From Candidatus Hydrogenedentota bacterium (lineage in GTDB: Bacteria > Hydrogenedentota > Hydrogenedentia > Hydrogenedentales > JAGMZX01): a DNA stretch of 27,500 nt. The stretch lies in the NCBI GenBank assembly GCA_029556545.1, contig JAKQEQ010000066.1, forward strand, positions 1 through 27,500, read 5' to 3'. The notes below the pieces were generated by a model that saw nothing but the letters and a program-made list of their open reading frames with translations, searched no databases and was not told the origin of the DNA. Of the stretch, positions 24,857-27,500 are shown one piece after another; the first letter of the stretch is position 1, and each line of letters opens with the position of its first letter. Position numbers and translations under genes: made by a program.

Positions 24857-25912
24857 ATGACGAATCCCGCGCCTGGCCCTATACATCATGGCGGGCGTTC
24901 CTGGCTGCAAATGGTCACGTTCTTTGTGGTCTTTGTGGTAATCGTGCTGGGGCTGCTCATCGGCTATCGCTATGCCGTGGACACGGTGACCAATGACTGG
25001 TACTTGTTCCAGGTGGCGCGCCATACGGCCTGGACGCTCGATAAGATCGGGCAGGAAGGGTCGCTCGAGGGCGCGTCGCGTTCGGGCCGGGCCGCGGCGC
25101 GCATTCGCGCGAGCCTCGCGGCCTGGGACCGGGGCGAGAACGCGGCGAGTGAGGAGGACGTGGCCGCGGCGTCTCAGGCGCCACTGACGCCGTGGGAGAG
25201 TTTTCGCTATCGACTGGGCCGTCAGATCGGCACGCACAACCCCGCCGAGATTCGCGCAACGCTCGAGGCTTGGGAAAACGGCGAGATGCGACCGACGCCG
25301 GAGGCGTTGAAGTCGGCATCGGGCGCGCCGCTTTCGCTGTGGGAGCAATACCGGTTTCGTCGGGAGAAATCGCAGAGGGAAGGCCGCTCGACGGGTCCGC
25401 GCGTGTGGTTCGTCCTGGAACCCGGCGTGGAAACGGAACTCCGCGACGTGAACGAGCGGCTCGAAGCCCTGCGTGACCAGCGGGACGCGGACGTGACCCA
25501 CCCTTCCCCCGAAGAGCAGGCGCTCGAGACACAGCGCGCGGAATTGCAGACGCGCTTGCAGACCGTCCGCAGTGAGTCGCCCGGGAGCCGAGAACTGGGC
25601 CGGTACTTCGTCTTTATTGTCGTGCCGGAGTGCGGCGCCATCGAGGTGATGGCGATCTATCTGGCGGCGATCATCGCGTTTCCGACGCGGTGGCGGCGGC
25701 GCGTCGCCGGGCTGATTGTGGGTCTCCCGATCATGTATTTCGTGAACGTCTTTCGGCTTTCGTGTCTGGCCGTCGTGGGCGCCCTCGATACGACACGCGA
25801 GCGGTGGGTCTTCAGCTTCGCCCACGAGTATATCTGGCAGACGGTGTATATAGTCTTTGTCGTGGCCGTATGGCTGGTGTGGATCGAATACGTGGTGAAG
25901 AGGAAAGCGTGA
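24857..25912 (+). CDS. Exosortase/archaeosortase-family transpeptidase with a duplicated insertion
   Basis: Exosortases are multi-helix membrane cysteine transpeptidases that recognise C-terminal sorting tails of exported proteins. The catalytic triad is visible: C259 (VVPECGAIEVMAIYLAA), R300 (YFVNVFRLSCL) and H323 (FAHEYIWQ), each in or next to a membrane helix. One helix lies at about 18-39, followed by NDWYLFQVARHT. Unusually, about 180 residues (65-245) separate that helix from the catalytic core. They include two tandem copies of a 43-residue module (81-123 and 130-172) and a charged coiled-coil-like stretch (about 190-240). The ATG follows GGAGGAAGG. The subtype is undetermined, and no sorting-tail substrate is encoded in the window. 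Confidence 0.82.
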   Translation: MTNPAPGPIHHGGRSWLQMVTFFVVFVVIVLGLLIGYRYAVDTVTNDWYLFQVARHTAWTLDKIGQEGSLEGASRSGRAAARIRASLAAWDRGENAASEEDVAAASQAPLTPWESFRYRLGRQIGTHNPAEIRATLEAWENGEMRPTPEALKSASGAPLSLWEQYRFRREKSQREGRSTGPRVWFVLEPGVETELRDVNERLEALRDQRDADVTHPSPEEQALETQRAELQTRLQTVRSESPGSRELGRYFVFIVVPECGAIEVMAIYLAAIIAFPTRWRRRVAGLIVGLPIMYFVNVFRLSCLAVVGALDTTRERWVFSFAHEYIWQTVYIVFVVAVWLVWIEYVVKRKA

Positions 25913-26493
25913 TGGTCCAGAACGCGCGCAACGGAAACAAGCCGGCGTTCCGCCACAGACTGGTCGTCGTGCTCCAGTTTTGCCGGAACTTCATCGAGTT
26001 GACCCTGCTGCTGAGCGTCGCGTGGTGGTGGTTGCTGCCCTATTACGGCTATGCCATCGCGCAACTGAGCGCGGGGGTCCTGCTGAACGGGCTTGATGTG
26101 CCGATCGAGGCGGCCCGCATCGACCCGAATGGCATCCTGAACACAGAGTCCGCGCTCGTGTTCGTGCTTGACGGGCACGAACTCCGGCTCGCCGTCGCGT
26201 TATTGATTACGAACATGGCGCCGTATCTGGCGCTTGTACTCGCGACGCCGGGCCTGCGCGTCGTGCGCCGTCTTGTGATTCTTGTGGCGGGGGCCGCCGT
26301 GCTGTTCGGCGGTCATGTCGCGTTCATCGTCCTGGCGCTCTACTTCCGCGAGGCCATCGCGGCCGCCCCGCACATCCCGCACGCCATCGCGCAGTTCTAC
26401 CTGACGCTGCCGTTCTTGCTTTGGATCGTGCTGGCGTACTGGGGCAGAATTACCGCCTCGCTCGCCGAGACGGCGAACTCGGAAAATGAATGA
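25912..26493 (+). CDS. Exosortase-linked four-helix membrane protein
   Basis: This 193-residue protein has about four membrane helices: near 23-45 (FIELTLLLSVAWWWLLPYYG), 89-110 (LRLAVALLITNMAPYLALVLA), 119-143 and 160-177. A loop of about 45 residues lies between the first two. The ATG at 25912 shares one base with the exosortase stop, so translation is coupled. Some exosortase types (XrtH, for example) have a small dedicated membrane partner; this fits that role by context, not by a recognised motif. The frame is open far upstream, but that stretch lies inside the exosortase gene and is not the start. Confidence 0.65.
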   Translation: MVQNARNGNKPAFRHRLVVVLQFCRNFIELTLLLSVAWWWLLPYYGYAIAQLSAGVLLNGLDVPIEAARIDPNGILNTESALVFVLDGHELRLAVALLITNMAPYLALVLATPGLRVVRRLVILVAGAAVLFGGHVAFIVLALYFREAIAAAPHIPHAIAQFYLTLPFLLWIVLAYWGRITASLAETANSENE

Positions 26494-26524
26494 CGAAAGT
26501 ATACAACCGGCGCGGCGCGAGCCT

Positions 26525-26581
26525 GTTCGTAGTGCAAGCTTCAGCCTGTCTTGAAGACAGCCTGAAGGCTGCACTACGAAC
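26525..26581. repeat. 57-nt near-perfect palindrome (REP-like)
   Basis: The 28-nt arms around G26553 pair at 25 positions. The outer part GTTCGTAGTGC/GCACTACGAAC and the inner part CTGTCTT/AAGACAG are perfect. It lies downstream of the exosortase pair and 47 bp upstream of the epimerase gene, and could end transcription in either direction. The form suggests a dispersed palindromic repeat. Confidence 0.75.
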
Positions 26582-26628
26582 TGGAGCCACGAACGCGTAT
26601 TGCCACGCCAAATAAGGAGGGACCCGTC

Positions 26629-27500
26629 GTGAGCATTCGCCAACGCCTCAATGACGCCCGCATGGAAATCGAAAACCATCTCCAGAACGAGTTGCTGCCC
26701 TTCTGGCTTACCCACGGCGTGGACAAGGAGCACGGCGGCTTTCTGACCTACTTCGACCGGGACGGCAACCCAACGGGCGAAACGGATAAGACGCTGGTGT
26801 GCCAGACGCGATGCATTTACACGTATGCGTCCGCACATCGCGCCGGATTCGGGGATGGCAAGTTCTTGGAAATGGCCCGGCAGGGAGTCGAGTTCCTCAT
26901 CAAGCATTTCTGGGACGAGGAGAACGCCGGCTGGCACTGGATATGCCGCCGCGATGGCACGCCGCTGAGCACGCTCAAGATCATGTATGGCCACTCGTTT
27001 GCCATCTACGCTCTGAGCGAGTATGCCATGGCCTCGGGCGACCACCGCGGCATCGAAATGGCCGAGGAGACTTACGAGACCATCACGCGCCTTGCCGCGG
27101 ACAATGAACACGGCGGCTTCTTCGAATTCATGGAGCGCGACTGGACGCCGCGGTCCGGGGGCCGCTCGGGGGGAGACCGCAAATCGCTCGATGTGCATAT
27201 GCACCTGATGGAGGCGTTCACCAACCTCTACGAGGCCACGGGCGTCATCGGCTACAAGGAAGATACGGAATACGTGATCAATCTCATCTTCGAGCATATG
27301 GTCCATCCGAAGCATGGGACGGGCATCGCGCAGTTTACCCTCGACTGGCAGCCGGTCCGCGCCATCATTTTCGACAACGTCTGGGGCTCGGACCGCGACG
27401 CCGCCGAGGATGAAGGACGTCCCCTCGACAATACGAGCTACGGACACAACGTCGAGTTCGGCTGGTTGCTCAAACACGCCATCGACATCTGCGGCCTCGA
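26629..27500 (+). CDS. AGE-family epimerase, probably cellobiose 2-epimerase (3' end outside window)
   Basis: AGE-family enzymes are (alpha/alpha)6 barrels that epimerise sugars at C2; cellobiose 2-epimerase acts on beta-1,4 glucosides and mannosides. The visible 290 residues of an expected ~400 contain R61 (CQTRCIYTY), YGHSFAIYALSEYA, LDVHMHLMEAFTNLYEATG (H190/H192) and SYGHNVEFGWLL (H273, E276). These match the catalytic histidine and acidic residue region of cellobiose 2-epimerases. The second catalytic histidine would lie past the window edge. The start is GTG 26629 after AAGGAGG. There is no signal peptide. N-acylglucosamine 2-epimerase is the alternative. Confidence 0.85.
   Translation, partial: MSIRQRLNDARMEIENHLQNELLPFWLTHGVDKEHGGFLTYFDRDGNPTGETDKTLVCQTRCIYTYASAHRAGFGDGKFLEMARQGVEFLIKHFWDEENAGWHWICRRDGTPLSTLKIMYGHSFAIYALSEYAMASGDHRGIEMAEETYETITRLAADNEHGGFFEFMERDWTPRSGGRSGGDRKSLDVHMHLMEAFTNLYEATGVIGYKEDTEYVINLIFEHMVHPKHGTGIAQFTLDWQPVRAIIFDNVWGSDRDAAEDEGRPLDNTSYGHNVEFGWLLKHAIDICGL

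Noticed and set aside
24657-24860. A 67-codon frame before the exosortase gene
   Set aside because: No ribosome binding site, no hydrophobic or conserved pattern, and it runs into the exosortase start.

Overview
The window is GC-rich bacterial DNA holding about 40 genes. No rRNA, tRNA, CRISPR array or intact transposase was seen. The organism cannot be named from this sequence alone. An exosortase-type sorting enzyme, a TIM-barrel sugar isomerase, an AGE-family epimerase, type IV pilus machinery, many GTG/TTG starts and dispersed GC-rich palindromes suggest a Gram-negative-type, environmental bacterium of the PVC/Hydrogenedentota sort. That placement is inference, held with low confidence.

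Positions 1-15245, all on the plus strand, are the end of the str operon joined to the S10, spc and alpha operons: tuf, rpsJ, rplC, rplD, rplW, rplB, rpsS, rplV, rpsC, rplP, rpmC, rpsQ, rplN, rplX, rplE, rpsN, rpsH, rplF, rplR, rpsE, rplO, secY, map, rpmJ, rpsM, rpsK, rpoA, rplQ. The genes are tightly spaced or overlapping and probably co-transcribed. rpmD, adk, infA and rpsD are missing from their usual places. tuf has a strikingly G-ending codon pattern and L14 carries a six-residue insertion.

Positions 15319-20306 are an unrelated housekeeping and accessory stretch: a sugar isomerase, an HD-GYP-like protein that has lost its HD dyad, a membrane-anchored thioredoxin-fold protein, RarA, a cysteine-rich repeat protein that I do not recognise, and a YqeY-like protein. 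A two-domain cardiolipin synthase-type enzyme follows on the minus strand.

Between cls and the divergent pilT lies a 218-bp element bounded by inverted arrays of telomere-like TTTAGGG/TTTGGGG heptamers. pilT heads a compact group with a secreted or surface beta-sandwich protein, a one-helix membrane protein and a tiny CC/CxxC protein. After a gap of about 310 bp comes an exosortase/archaeosortase-family enzyme with a large extracytoplasmic insertion that contains a tandemly duplicated module of about 43 residues. It overlaps by one base with a four-helix membrane partner. A 57-nt palindrome then precedes a cellobiose-2-epimerase-like gene that runs off the window.

The best candidates for something undescribed are the insertion-bearing exosortase pair, the inverted heptamer element and the cysteine-rich repeat protein.
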